Below, piece by piece: positions 46,885-59,170 of a stretch of 64,000 nt of DNA; within the stretch, counting starts at the first letter, position 1; each line of letters begins with the position of its first letter. Both the position numbers and the translations under genes were made by a program. Source of the stretch: Hevea brasiliensis. Its lineage: Eukaryota; Streptophyta; Magnoliopsida; Malpighiales; Euphorbiaceae. A model generated the notes under the pieces. The model did not search any database, had not been told where the DNA came from, and saw nothing but the letters and a program-made list of their open reading frames with translations. The stretch is from positions 73,893,652 through 73,957,651 of the forward strand of contig NC_079496.1 of NCBI RefSeq assembly GCF_030052815.1, read 5' to 3'.

Positions 46885-49800
46885 TGTCACACCCTACCCC
46901 TCTGTAAGGCATAACATGATCCGTAGTATACCTAATGAATTACCAACTCCGTCTCGATAATCCATTAAATACACTACAAGGGATTTTAAAAACTTTTCTT
47001 ACTTCTTTTACGATGGTGAGCACTATTTACAGTGTGAAAGACTTTGGTGAATCAAGTGAAACAACTAACTCATTTGATTTATTTGGAATATCTGTAAAAA
47101 TTTTGGCAAGGTGCCATTTGTATTTTGGACAAAGCAGTTCTTGAAAACTCGTAAAAAGCACTTCAATATATTTTCAAATCTCAACTCCAACATTTTTATC
47201 AACACAACACATTTCTCAAGTCAAATCCACGGTGATTTTCAAAGACTAAGATACAAAGATATAACACAATTTTTACAAGCCAAATAACTCATAATTATTT
47301 TACAACTTTCTTGTACAACTTAAATTTACAATTGCTCAAAACCAAGAACAAAATATACATACAGTGAATATACATTACAAGTACAAAATGCCACATGTGG
47401 TATACTCACTATACCCAAAAATCTCTCATTGGCGATACTAGCGACCCTTTCACGCCTGTCTGTCTCTCTACTGCGGCGGCAATAAAAGCTATCATTGAGA
47501 CAATGTCTCGATGGTGCACAACATTTACCAAATACAAATTTTAAATCACAATTCATAAATCATATCAATAGTGGATACTTAAAACCATAGTTAAATTCAA
47601 GACAATAAATGTCAACAAGAATTTAAACTCCATTTGTTAATATCACAATAATTTTCAATAAGTCGATCATGGTTGAATTCAATGACAGATATGTCAATAA
47701 GAGTTTAAATCAATTTCACAATCTCACAATACATAATAACACAATTCGATCAAATAATCAAGAATACAGTGTTGCCAATCTATAACACAATTTAAGCCAT
47801 GACACAATTTTTTCCATATATGCCGTGTTGTACACCACGACAAGACATGCTCACCCCAATAATCGAAATCAATGAGGAGGAAGCTAGCTATATAATGAGA
47901 ACTCATCCATACTCACCTCGGTGAGAAGTCAAAGAGGGAGGAACATAATCATACTCACCCGGACTAATAAGTCAAAGAGGGAGGAATAATCACACTCACC
48001 CCATTAATGGAGGAGGAACATATTATCAGTGTCATGCCAATTGTGAGTCAAAACAATTCCAAACATTTTATTCAAATGATCCGTAAGAATCCAATAAATT
48101 TCCAAAGTTATAATTTCATTCACAAAATGGCAACACAATTCGTAATTCACTTCAATTTCCACAAAAACCATTTACAGTGCTTTCCAATCAATAAGTATCT
48201 ATCAAATACCATTCAAACAATTTTTCACAGTTTCAAACCATTCACAATGTTTTTCAATCAATAAGTGTCCACCAAACACATTTCCACAATTTAAAACAAT
48301 GATATGCAAATAGTCAATATTTATTTCCATTGAAAATAATTCAAAAGAAACAGTTGTTGTGCACAAACCTCTGATGACTGTCCCCCTGATCTGGACTCAG
48401 TGTTTCCTTCCCTTTTCCTGAGTCTTTGGTGGCGAAACACAATTTGAAGTGTTTGATACTAATTTAAACTGTCTCTATCGATGGTGTTTGGTAAATAATG
48501 CACTGAACTCAATTATTCACTTAATCACCTAATATACCAACCCTCGTTGCATTTTAGGTAAATTAGGTTTTAGCGTCGTTAATATGTCACATTTGATAGG
48601 GTTTTAGGTTTGGTATGTTTTACCAAAGTCATTTCCTTGCTTAGTGCATTTTAATGCAAATTGCTGGATTCCGGGACACTGGTTTGACCTAACCGGACGA
48701 TCTAGTTCCCTTGGTTTTCGGGTCTCGGTCGAAACTACAAACTTGTAGATTTAGGTCTTATTGATCATGTGCAAAATTTCAGGTCAATCCGAGTTAAGTA
48801 GACCGAGTTATGGTCATTACACTCTTGCTGGTCAAATGGTACCATTTTAGGTCAATTTTAGGTCAAATTGGTCAATTCTGGTTCGGCCAGTTTTTGGACC
48901 CGAACTTGTGCAAGTTGTTTGACTTGCTTATGGTCATTTCTGGGCTTTGGTGTCTTCATAAGACTTGTAGGTATGGGTCTTAACTATTCTTGGTTAAAAT
49001 TTCAGGTCAATTGGACCTGGTTTGAGTGAGTTATGGCCTAAACACTCACTGCTGCCCAATTGGTCATTTTTCAGGTCCTAATTGCACCTAATCCGAACTG
49101 GTCATTTTTTTAGGTCACCTTGCAAGCAGAATTTTGGCATGGTTTCTCAATGAAAGTTGGCACATTTTGTGCCTAGTTTCACCTCAAATTGGTCTCATAC
49201 CAATTGAGGTTACACATTTAAGGTTATAGGCTAAAATGTGTACTGCCCTCAATATGCTTTTCACACCCCATTCAAAACACATATTTACCTTGCAAAGTTT
49301 ACTTCCATACCCTACCAAATCAGTTTTGGTACATTACCAAAAGCACTTTCTACTTTACATTAACATTATTTTGGGCAGATTCCAATCAGCCTCAACACAC
49401 CAATATCATTCACAATTACAATTTCTAAGTACTATTACAAACACACCTAACCATTACAAATTTTACACACACTTTACAAGATCAATCTACATACATATCA
49501 TCAATCCTTCTAGGTTAATATTCTGCATACATTTCCTTCAATATATACCATTACTCAAGTGTCCCCAAGCTGCCACAAACCATTCTTCAACATCAAAGTG
49601 CCGTCCATTTTACAATTTCCCATCCAAGTGCATAAATCACCACATAAACATGAAATAATTCACTAGGTTACTAATTCATCATGATCAACACCATTTCTCA
49701 TCAATTATATGCACAAATATCTCATCAAAAACGTGACTCATGGCTGTCCAAAATGAAAACAACAATAACCCTTCAAACTCAAAATTTTCTTTCACCAAAC

Positions 49801-50727
49801 TAACACCCATAACATGAACATAAACTTTAACAAAGAAATTCTCAAAAATGCAAACTTACCTTTAATTGTAACTTGCTAAACCTTCATCAAACTTCTCAAA
49901 ATTAGTATCAATATCTTCCTTGTGATGTGTAGACAAAGTTTAATGAAGAACACTAAGAGGTTGGAGTTGAAAATGGAGAGTTAAGAAAGCTTGCATGAAA
50001 AATGGCTATGGAGTTTCCTTCACTCTTCAATTCGGCAATTTGAATGCAAATGAGGAAGATGACTTATTCAGCTGCATTTTAAGTGTACACATGTCCCACT
50101 ATGTATTTAATTAATCCCTTAGTGGTCCACTTAGTCACTTAATCATATAATAAAGTAATTATTCATTTATTCCACATTTAACCCATAATTTCCACTATTT
50201 ATTTTAGGTACCACCAATTTAATTTTTCATTTTATTTTCTAAGTATAATACTATTTATTTTTAATGGACATTTAGGTCAAAAGACACTTGGGATGTCAAA
50301 TGACCATAATGCCCTGTTCAGTGCCATTCCCGATTTTTCGGTATTCTGGGTTTTGTCTGTTTTCGATTTCTCACTTTTCTTTGTACTAATTATTTAATTT
50401 TTCTTTGATATTTCTAATGATATTTATTCTTCAACAAGGGTCTATTTATGTCCCAAAAATGTTTTCCAGGTTCCTCATGATCCGAGCGATCAACGGTCCA
50501 CGCAGTGACTTCCAGTCTGATCACCCATCGTTAGGTTTCCCGGCTCGTTTAACTTGATCACATTTCTTTGCTATCATTTTTCCTTTGTTTTTCTTGTACT
50601 TTCTTTTCTTTTATTTCATTATTTTATGTCTCCTCACTCTCATTGAAGTGTGGTTCTAGGCATCCTATTGTCCAGTCGGCCTTGGTCACCGGAGCAATGA
50701 GCACCTCTAGAACTTAGGGGTGTTACA
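46885..50727 (-). repeat. Gypsy Y LTR 3 (5' outer LTR)
   Basis: It is collinear with LTR 1 and LTR 2. The right end GGGTGTTACA is followed by the target copy ATTGA (50728-50732). It contains the conserved hairpin (near 49190) and the same antisense 140-codon frame. Confidence 0.92.
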
Positions 50728-50732
50728 ATTGA

Positions 50733-50836
50733 AATCAAATAGATAAAAATACATCTTGCATGAAGCATGTGACCCTAGGTGAAAATTTTTGAATTCAATG
50801 GTATAAACTTGTATTTTTCACGCTTCCGCTCCTTCA
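50733..50836 (+). repeat. Copia A 3' LTR, right part
   Basis: It continues the LTR from 34236 and ends TTCCGCTCCTTCA. With the left part the LTR is 2077 bases. The next five bases, CTAGA, are the likely target copy, and then copia D internal sequence resumes. Confidence 0.92.
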
Positions 50837-51286
50837 CTAGAGCCATTCATTACAATATCTTAGACCCATCTTCTCAAGATGTCAATCTAACTGAGCTTGT
50901 GATAAAGGCTTAGTAAATGGATCCGCTAGATTTTTCAGCTGATGCTATTTTCTGCATGGCTATATTGCTTTGCCCAACTATTTCTCTGATAATGTGGTAG
51001 CGCCTTTGTATGTGTTTGGATTTTTGGTGGGACCGGGGTTCCTTATATCCAAACAGCCTCTTTTGGCATCATCTGATGTAGCAATATACTCGGCTTCTAT
51101 AGTGGAATCTGTAGACGTACTCTGTTTGAAACTCTTCCAACTAACTGTACTTCCATTACAAATGAACACAAATGTAAAGGTAGACTTTCTATCATCGATA
51201 TCTGATTGGAAATCTGAATCAGTATAACCATCCAATATTAAGTCACTGCCTCCATATATCAAGAATAAATCCTTAGTTCTTCTCAA
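50837..51286 (-). pseudogene. pol: Copia D RNase H, internally deleted
   Basis: The frame 50978-51286 has GYTDSDFQSDIDDRKST, TVSWKSFKQS and TIEAEYIATSDDAK. About 30 codons are then missing compared with B, including the HYDNNGA block with a catalytic Asp; the joint near 51047 runs from the AVWI codons into KEPR-equivalent sequence in a shifted frame. The end of the gene to 50837 matches the pol C-terminus of A and B. This deletion alone would inactivate RNase H. Confidence 0.85.
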
Positions 51287-52047
51287 GTACTTAAGGATAT
51301 TCTTGACAACTATCTAGTGTTCCAAACCTAGATTGAATTGATACCTGCTAGTCAAACTAACAACATATGCGATATCTGGCCTAGTACACAATATTGCATA
51401 TATCAGACTTCCAATAGCCGAAGCATATGGAATTTTGGCCATTTTATTTCTTTCTTCAGGTGTCTTTGGAGACATCTCTTCAGAAAGGTGGATACCATGT
51501 CTCACTGATAACAATCCTCTCTTAGAATCAAGCATGTTAAACCTCTTTAACACCTTTTTCAAGTATAGACTTTGGGATAAACCAATTATTCTTTTCGCTC
51601 TATCTCTATAAATGCGAATCCTAAGAATATAGGTTGCCTCCCCTAAGTCTTTCATGGAGAATGTATTTGATAGCCATACGTTTACAGTTGTTAACATACC
51701 TGTGTCATTACCTATCAATAAAATGTCATCCACATAAAAGACAAGGAAAGTGACAGCACTATCACTAAACTTCTTATATACACATGGCTCATCATCATTT
51801 TTGATAAAACTAAATGACTTAATGGCTTCATCAAAATGGATGTTCCAACTCCTCAAAGCTTGTTTTAACCCATAAATAAATCGCTTTAGCTTGTGCACTT
51901 TGGAACCATCTTGGGATTCATAGTGTGCATCTATTGCTAGTAGAATCATAATTAATTTAAGCATGGCAACAGATGAGAAAGTCTCCTCATAGTTGATTCC
52001 TTGCCTTTAGCGAAACCCTTTCGCTACTAACCTTGCCTTATAGGTCT
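51287..52047 (-). pseudogene. pol: Copia D reverse transcriptase, motif A deleted
   Basis: The 216-codon frame 51314-51964 has FIYGLKQALRSWNIHFDEAI, VFYVDDILLIGND (YVDD intact at 51725-51736), WLSNTFSMKDLGEA and PYASAIGSLIYA. At about 51920 LAIDAHY joins directly to ESQDGSK. Compared with A this drops about 28 codons in frame, including WHMDVKTTFLNG with the motif A catalytic Asp. The RT N-terminus (51965-52047) is degenerate and frameshifted from the integrase frame. Confidence 0.88.
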
Positions 52048-53300
52048 CTACCTTTCCATTAGAACCAATTTTCTTCTTGAAAATAGGTACAATACCTTCA
52101 GGTAGTCAACAAGATCCCAAACTTGATTCTTATACATTGAATCAATTTTGGATTTCATAGCATCAATCCATTTTGAAGAGTCTATATCTGATATAGCTTT
52201 TTCATAGGTAAGTGAATCATCTCCATGATTAACTTCTTCATGAGTAGACAACTCTTGTTCTTCTTCATGAAGGAAACCATGTCTCACTGATGGGTGAGAT
52301 ACCCTGGTTGTTCTATGAGGAACAGCTATAGATGTTTCACCAATATGTATAGGTTGACTAGATGTATCTATATCCATCTGATCTGTTGGTTGATCAGAAT
52401 TCTCCAATTCTAACTCTATTTGCCTTCCTTTGCCTCCTTCTTGAACAAACTGTTGTTCAAGAAATGTGGCATCTCTACTTACTGCAACCTTTTGTGATGT
52501 AGGCAAATAAAAAAAATCTCCAAAACTATCTTTTGGATATCCAATAAATCGACCCTTTTCTGATCTGGTTTCCAATTTATCAGTGTTCAGCTTTTTGATA
52601 TAAGCTGGACAACCCCAAATCTTAACGCGTTTAAGACTTGGTTTTCTTCCATGCCATATCTCATAAGGTGTGGAAGATACTGATGTTGATGAAATCCTAT
52701 TCAAAACATACAAAGCTGATTCTAATGCAAATCCCCAAAAGGAGATTGGCATATCAGTATAGCTCATCATACTATGTACCATATCCAATAGGGTACGATT
52801 TCTCCTTTCAGATACACTATTCAACTGTGGTGTTCTTAGAGGAGTTAGCTGGGAAATAATGCCATGCTCTATCAAGTATTCATCAAATTCAGTACTCAAA
52901 TATTCACCTCCACGATCTGATCGAAGAGCTTTAATACTCTTTCCTATTTGATTTTCTACTTCAGATTTAAATTCTTTGAACTTTTCAAAAGATTCATGTT
53001 TGTATTTCATCAAATACAAATACCCAAACCTTGATTTATCATCAGTAAAGGTAATAAAATAATGAAAACTGCTTCTAGCCATTTTTTTAAGTGGACCACA
53101 TACATCACTATGTATTAGCTCTAAAATATTTTCAGCTCTTAGTCTTTGTCCAACAAAGGGTGATCTAGTAATTTTGCCCTGAAGGCAAGATTCACAAGTT
53201 GGAGTAAGCTCAGAGCCCAATGAGGATAGAATCCCCATTTTCTCCAGTTCTACAATTCTATCTTCTGCAACATGATATAACCTTAAGTGCCAAATATATT
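52048..53300 (-). pseudogene. pol: Copia D integrase
   Basis: A 396-codon open frame (52048-53238), the longest in the window. It holds the end of the zinc finger (CESCLQGK), the core with HSDVCGPLKK, LRSDRGGEYLS and SVSERRNRT (all three acidic residues kept), [17 protein letters not shown], a Ser/Thr-rich linker and the start of RT (SSKWIDAMKSKIDSMYKNQV). Upstream the finger block HLRLYHVAEDRI has Tyr for Gly and lies across a frame change near 53300. It ends in a frameshift inside RT. Confidence 0.9.
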
Positions 53301-53344
53301 TTGAACTTAAGTTGATTTTTCATCATGGCATTGTATTCTTTTAG

Positions 53345-53660
53345 AGTGCCTGCATTAGATTTGTATTTAACATTATTATCTTGATAATAAAGTCCATCAT
53401 GCATATAACCCGAACCAACATATTTATTTCCAAAATAAATATTGCAAATATCATTTATGAACTGAAATTCACAACCATCTCTAGTCAAACTAGATATAGA
53501 AATGATGTTCTTAAAAGGCATTAGGTATATGCATAACTTTATTTAAATACAAAATATGTCCACACATGTATAAACATTTAGATCCTATGGCTAAGGCTTC
53601 AACAGTTGAGCTATTACCAATTCGAAATCTAACATCTCGTTACTGCAAGCTTTTAGTATT
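53345..53660 (-). pseudogene. pol: Copia D protease remnant and pre-integrase linker
   Basis: The minus strand shows STVEALAIGSK and CGHILYLNKVMHIP, parts of the C-terminal half of a copia protease, then NIISISSLTRDGCEFQF and the linker (53258-53521 frame). The Asp-Thr/Ser-Gly active site and the N-terminal half are missing; the sequence passes from the gag knuckle (PEYSQY, about 53665) directly to this fragment. A and B lack even this part. Confidence 0.78.
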
Positions 53661-54395
53661 GGCTATACTCTGGGTAGTTACTATTCATGTGTCCATCATT
53701 ATGGCAGTGGAAACACTTTCCTTTTTCCTTTGTCAGCTTTGGTCTTCCCTATCTGTTTAGCTATCTACTTGGAAGGACCGGGAATCTGAGGTTTCTTTTT
53801 CTTTTGCCCTTCTTCTTGTTGGACTTTTCAGCAGAAGAATATGCAGTTGCATTCCTGTTTAGTCATATGGAAATTTGTCACAAAATTTCCAAATGACTCA
53901 GGAAGGGACTGACGGATCAAATCCATCTGCAGTTAGAAATCCATGTTAAAGTCAAGATGTTCCAGCTGCTCAATCAGCTGAATGATCTTGTGGACATGAT
54001 CCCTCAGACATCCTCATGCGGAACAACTGCCTAGATATCTCACACCTAGCATTCCTGCTGTGCTTACCATACAACTCTTGTAGGTGAAGGAGGATCTCAC
54101 TTGCATATTGCATGTTCTCATGTTACTTCTGTAACTCATTACTCATAGAATCAAACATGTAACACTTGGCTCTCATATCATGCTCCTTCCACTTGTCCAA
54201 AGTTTCATATTCCTCTTGAGTGGCCTCTGGAGGTAAGGGACCAGGAATAATTAAGTCTAGAACATATCCTATATGTTCAAGGTTTAGGATAAGTTTCAAA
54301 TTTCTTAGCCAATCAGATAGATTAGCTCTTGTCAACCTATTGCGATCAAGTATACTTGCAAGAATATTGGATAGTGGTGGTTGTTCTGTGCTCAT
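53661..54395 (-). pseudogene. gag: Copia D gag
   Basis: The start is ATG at 54393-54395 (MSTEQPPLSN), with frame to 54123: WLRNLKLILNLEHIGYVLD, KWKEHDMRAKCYMFDSMSNE. Stops follow, with remnants of RQLFRMRM and HLDFNMDF. The knuckle near 53700 reads CFHCHNDGHMNSNYPEY, a CCHC motif whose last Cys is Tyr. No expanded 23-base repeat is present, unlike A. A block around 53840-53870 (LLNMLVIAQ region) is deleted. Confidence 0.84.
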
Positions 54396-56126
54396 TATTA
54401 TCAGGAAATTTAACTGCAAAAAATAATCAGATTAATTAGTATATGTATCAGGTAATTAACCAAAATGATTATGGTCTTTTAATCAAATTGGTCCTCCCAC
54501 TAACTTAGCGAATCCTACACTTCCAAAGTAGAAAACGGAAATCCTACTTGGATGGATTTCTAGTGGGTGATTGAATTCTTATAATCCTATTGATCATCCT
54601 CAGGCACATCCATTATTGGAATTACAATAAATTATAAGTGAGCAATGCCTTGCCCATCACATCTCATGTGAGGTTCAATCCTTTACCTAGCCCCTAATGC
54701 TCAAAATCTCAGGCACATCTATTATTGACTTATCTTGCATTAGTTAAGTTAATCCCATTGAGCTAGTAAACATGCAATAATTTTAATGTCCTCAGGCACA
54801 TCCATTATTGGGCACCAAACCATTTACATATTTACAACATCTCATGCTTAACAATTATTCTTAAGAAAATCTCTTAAATTAATTGTATCTTATGCAAATA
54901 TTTAAAATTTCTTAAAATAATTACCTCAATGAAGGGCTCATGTTATAATTATTTTAATTATACCATTTCCAACTTAATCATTTATTTGGAAGATTTTGTG
55001 GTCGTACTAATTACTATTAAGGTCTCACTTTGCACATTATCCAATTAGCATGCATATATCATATACTTGCATACATTCCCATACATCTTATGCATTCATG
55101 GATAATAAATAAATATGGTATGATCATGGACTTTTCTAAGGGATTCAACTCTGAGCCACCAAGAATTGAATCAGGGCATTCCTAGATACATTTCATTCAT
55201 TCATATTACAAGAGTTGCTAAAGGAGTACATAATCAACACTTGATATTGAATTCCTCCCACTGGTCCTACCAATGCTCTTGACCTCCTTGTTCTTCTTGC
55301 AATCCAATTACATAGTAATCCTTGGCATACCAAGGCAAATTTACAAGAACTAAACAAATAAAATTACAACCCAGAAATTATTATAACCTTAATAATACAT
55401 ACCCAAAATAAATTAAAATAATTAATTAATTTATAACCCAAAGAAACATAAAAGAAATAAATCCAATCACATTAGTCTTTTATAGTCCATGATCATCCAT
55501 CATACATATCACTATTTAACAATTAAATAAACTATACAGACTTAAATTAAATTGAATATCTCATATTTAACTTAAAAATTCATATTTGAATATGATTCAA
55601 ACAAATTTAAAAATTCAAATTTGAATCACATTCAAACAAATTTAAAAATTCAGATTTGAATCACATTCAAACAAATTTAAAAATTCAGATTTGAATCACA
55701 TTCAAATAACTTTAAAAATTCAGATTTGAATCACATTGAAACAACTTTTAAAATTCATATTTGAATCACATTCAAACAACTTTAAAAATTCATATTTGAA
55801 TCACATTCAAACAACTTTTAAAATTCATATTTCAATCACATTCAAACAAATTCAAAAATTCAGATTTGAATCAAAATTTAATTGTGTGATTAAAACACCT
55901 AATTAAACATTTTAATTAGTCATGGGATGAACCTTAGATCATAGAACAATTGTAGATTCAAAAACCCAAACCTTGTGCACACCATTGGAGACCACAAAGT
56001 GTGCGCACCATTTGTGTTCATCACCATGTCGCCACCTTTCCTCTGCAACCAGCAATGGATCTATCATCTCATAATCAAACCACACAATTAAATCATATAA
56101 TCAACAATCTAAATGGCAAATATAGT
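54396..56126 (-). other. Untranslated leader of copia D, with minisatellite 55570-55870
   Basis: It matches the leaders of A and B. It has three CTCAGGCACATC motifs (about 54599, 54709, 54792) and about nine units of the 35-base minisatellite with core AGATTTGAATCACATTCAAA. No credible gene. Confidence 0.77.
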
Positions 56127-56140
56127 GGCTCTGATACCAA
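56127..56140 (-). other. Primer binding site of copia D
   Basis: The minus strand reads TTGGTATCAGAGCC one base after the LTR end. Met-tRNA type, intact. Confidence 0.88.
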
Positions 56141-56141
56141 T

Positions 56142-58246
56142 TGAAGGAGCAGAAGCATGAAAAATATAAGTTTAAATCATTAAAATTCAAAATTTTTTAT
56201 CTATGGTCACATGCATCATACAATATTTATTTTTATCTATTTCATTTCAATGATAACCAGCATATTAAAACTCTTTTAATATATTTTTTGATCTACATTT
56301 ACCATTTAAGATTTTAGAATTAACAGATTAATTCATTAAAACCTTATATTAGATCAAGAACAAGTGCACTAACCTTTTGATGCACTTTAGTGTGTTTGGC
56401 ACCTTTGGGATGTGTCTAGGACACCAGATGTTGTCTCTCTAGCTTGTCCAAACCAAGATCACCTATGGCAGCCCTTGAACAGCTTCTAAAGCTTTTTCTA
56501 TGAATTAGAAAATCAAGTTTTTCCTTTTTAGAGATTACAGATGTGAACAGGACACTAGAAACGATTTCTAGTATTTTTAATTCAAGAGATTGTTTGCTAA
56601 TCTCTTTGAATTGATGAGAGATGAAGAAGAAGAGAAGGGAGAGGCAGCCAAGGGTGGCGGCACCAAAGAGATTGAGCAGATTGTTTTTTTTTTTTGGTTC
56701 TTTCATCCTTACACTTATATAGCTAGGTTACCATTTAAAACACTTTCCACATGTCACATTTTGATTAGCTCTATGTTTAATTGACCCAATCACATTATGC
56801 CAAGTGTCAAACCTATATTTAATCTTGACTTTGATCATCTTACATGATTAAAAGACATATGGCATGCTTATGTGTAATGCCATGTGTCACCATCTCATGG
56901 TGCCATATGTCACCCTATAAAATGATCAAAATACCCCTTTGTCTTAATTTTGAGTTCTCAACACAAAATAATTATTTCTCTTCTTCTAATCAATTTATAT
57001 TAAATATAAATTAATTAATTAATCTCTATTAATTAATTTCTCATTAATTAAATTCATATTTAAACACTTTAAATATAAATTTAAATTATACTATACATCC
57101 AATAACCTAGATTTGGTTTCAAGCTATGCTAGGAACTTTGCAATCTAATTGCAAACCAAACTTATTTAATTAATCAATTAAACACTTTAATTAATTAATT
57201 AAATCATATTTAATTTGGTGATTACTTGTGTATGTGTGTGACTTACTAGGCTCATCATTAATTAGCAATGAGACATGACATCAACTCTTAATATCATTAG
57301 AACTCTTTCTTACCATAAATGATTTCTCTAAATCATTTTATGCAACTCATAAACTATGGCATAGCATGCCATAGCCACCTAATTAGTAATAAGATTTACC
57401 TTAAATGAACCTATAATCATATGTTACCATGCAATAGAATCTCTCTGTTACAAAATCCCAATTCGAGCTGGAGTCATGGTTTATGTCAAACCCCATTTAC
57501 TATGAATATTATGTACTCTTTTAATTTCAGTTCTTCATTAAAAAGATTTTCTCATCATAAACTCTTTTCTGATTAAATCTATCTGTCTTGGCCAGGAACT
57601 TGAAACATCAAGAATAATTAAATGAACATAGGATTTTATCCCTATTTACTTAGGGGAACAGATTCCATCTTGATCAACACCTACCTCCATATATAACTAG
57701 TAGGAGCTAACATATGCCCATATACCCATACACAGTACAAGTATGAAAATAGTATCAAACTCAAATCACCTATATGCAAGATAACTGTGCTATCTCAGGT
57801 CTAAAGATTATCAGCACTGATATGATTTATGACAATACATTGACAAGAGTAAACTCCATGTGCTTGTCATAAATGTCAATGGTTCGGCCTACTTATCATG
57901 TATAAGTGCCTATCATGTTTGTTATATGGCATGAGACTCACCATTCCATCTTATTTACATCTCATATAAATAACTTGGGAACAACCATGATTACAATATT
58001 TCTGGATAAGTCATGTCCTTATTGTGAAGTATCCTTGATTGTGAACCAATTTATGATACTTTGTGCTAGAAATACTGTCACTCATATTCTTAACAACTTA
58101 AGAATAATATTTCTAACAAAATATCAATGGACCTTTTCTATTACATATAAATATATTATGTAAACGGAAAAGTGAAAATGCCTTTTATTAATAAAACATG
58201 TACAAGATACATACTATATGATATGCTCTTGGGTATACTACTAATA
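56142..58246 (-). repeat. Copia D 5' LTR
   Basis: It is collinear with the B LTRs in the same orientation. The inner end is CTTCA at 56142. The outer end on minus reads TATTAGTAGTAT, so TA replaces TG as in B. The right flank is GATAG. Confidence 0.9.
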
Positions 58247-59170
58247 GATAGCATCTGAGAGAGTGCTTCAGTGAAGGGAATGTTGATATAAATTTTCTAC
58301 AAAACTTCTAAAAACTTTCCAAACTGCTTGTTCAATTTGGATTTTTGGAATTTCTGTGGAAAAGGTAGGAGAGGCTAATATGGCTCTGGCAGCTTCTTTT
58401 TCTTCCTTATTTCCTCTTCCTAATCCTTCTTGGCTTCTTCCTCTTTCTCCTTTGCTTGGCTTTTAGATTTTTCATAAGTTTCCTTTGTTGGCTCTTCCTC
58501 TGACTATTCTAAAATTCTTCCACTTCTCAATGTAACTGCTTTATAATGCTCCTTTGGGTTCATCTCTGGTTGACTAGGTAGTTTACCAGCAGCTTTGCTT
58601 GAAGAGGTTGCTTGCTGAGCAATTTGATTTTCAAGCATCTTATTGTGGGTGGCAAGTTAGTCCATTCTATAAGCTAGATATTTGATCATTTCATTTGCTG
58701 TTGCTGGACTGCTAGGAAGCTTTCCATCATGGATTCCATAGTTGACCTTGATTCAGGCTGTTGGTTCTAAGGGAGTGGTAGTGGCTGTGTAGGGTGTTGT
58801 CCCTTGTTCTGAAATCCATGGGGTGCTGGTGGTTTGTACCCTTGCTATTTGTTTATTGGTTGATTCTGATAATTCAACCATGAGAAATTTGGGTGGTTCC
58901 TCCATCCAAGTTTTTATGTATTTGAATATGGGTTGTGGGGCTGTCTTTAGTTGAAGTTTCCTCCATTATTCACATAGTTCATCTATTCTTTGAGGAGTTC
59001 ATTGAAGCTGTTGTACTTTGAACCCATGTATCCTCCTCCATAGCTATCATCATGTTGACTATTCATCCCTATAGCATTGTCCTGCATTTTATCAAGCCTC
59101 TTTGTGAACTGGTCAAATTAAGCATTTATCATGCTTAGGGCATCCACTTCTAGGATTCCTATTGTTCTCC
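58247..59170 (-). pseudogene. gag: Element E gag, C-terminal part
   Basis: No long frame is open, but the minus strand shows gag C-terminal features of Athila/Tat elements: an Asn/Gln/Pro-rich stretch (NNGGNFN, PHGFQNKGQ), NPKEHYKAVTLRSGR near 58540, a Lys/Glu-rich stretch and NIPFTEALSQM at the left end next to copia D. The LRSG and NIPF...AL blocks are typical just before protease. It is cut by D at 58247. Confidence 0.75.

Larger units (their letters stand above)
34237..50727 (-). mobile_element. Tandem gag-only gypsy element Y
   Basis: Three LTRs (34237-38086, 40565-44414, 46885-50727) in one orientation with two internal regions of about 2.47 kb between them, and one target duplication (ATTGA) at the outermost ends. 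Each internal region holds primer site, gag and about 1.05 kb without pol. The LTR ends and gag are clearly related to gypsy X, but the LTRs are longer and diverged. It resembles the gag-only class known in plants as TR-GAG. The tandem form fits unequal recombination between LTRs, or an assembly duplication. Confidence 0.88.
1..50836 (+). mobile_element. Copia element A, split by insertions B and Y
   Basis: A Ty1/copia element on the plus strand in three visible pieces: 1-3902, 29233-34236 and 50733-50836. The pieces join in order: gag breaks at 3902 and resumes at 29233, and the 3' LTR breaks at 34236 and resumes at 50733. By alignment with the 3' LTR, window base 1 lies about 566 bases into the 5' LTR, so the element starts before the window. 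The order gag, integrase, RT, RNase H is that of copia. The right outer end (50836) is followed by CTAGA, the likely target duplication, and then by the 3' internal end of copia D, so A inserted into D. Confidence 0.9.
50837..58246 (-). mobile_element. Copia element D, host of A (left part outside window)
   Basis: Minus-strand copia of the same family as A and B. Pol runs 50837-53300, protease remnant, gag to 54395, leader, primer site (56127-56140) and 5' LTR (56142-58246). Its 3' internal end is interrupted at 50837 by A, whose far side lies outside the window. Its right end abuts the gag region of gypsy E. Confidence 0.9.

Noticed and set aside
56590..56784. A frame in the R-U5 part of copia D and the opposing 56416-56706 frame
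   Set aside because: It is transcribed leader or LTR sequence, with frames broken in the other LTR copies of the family.
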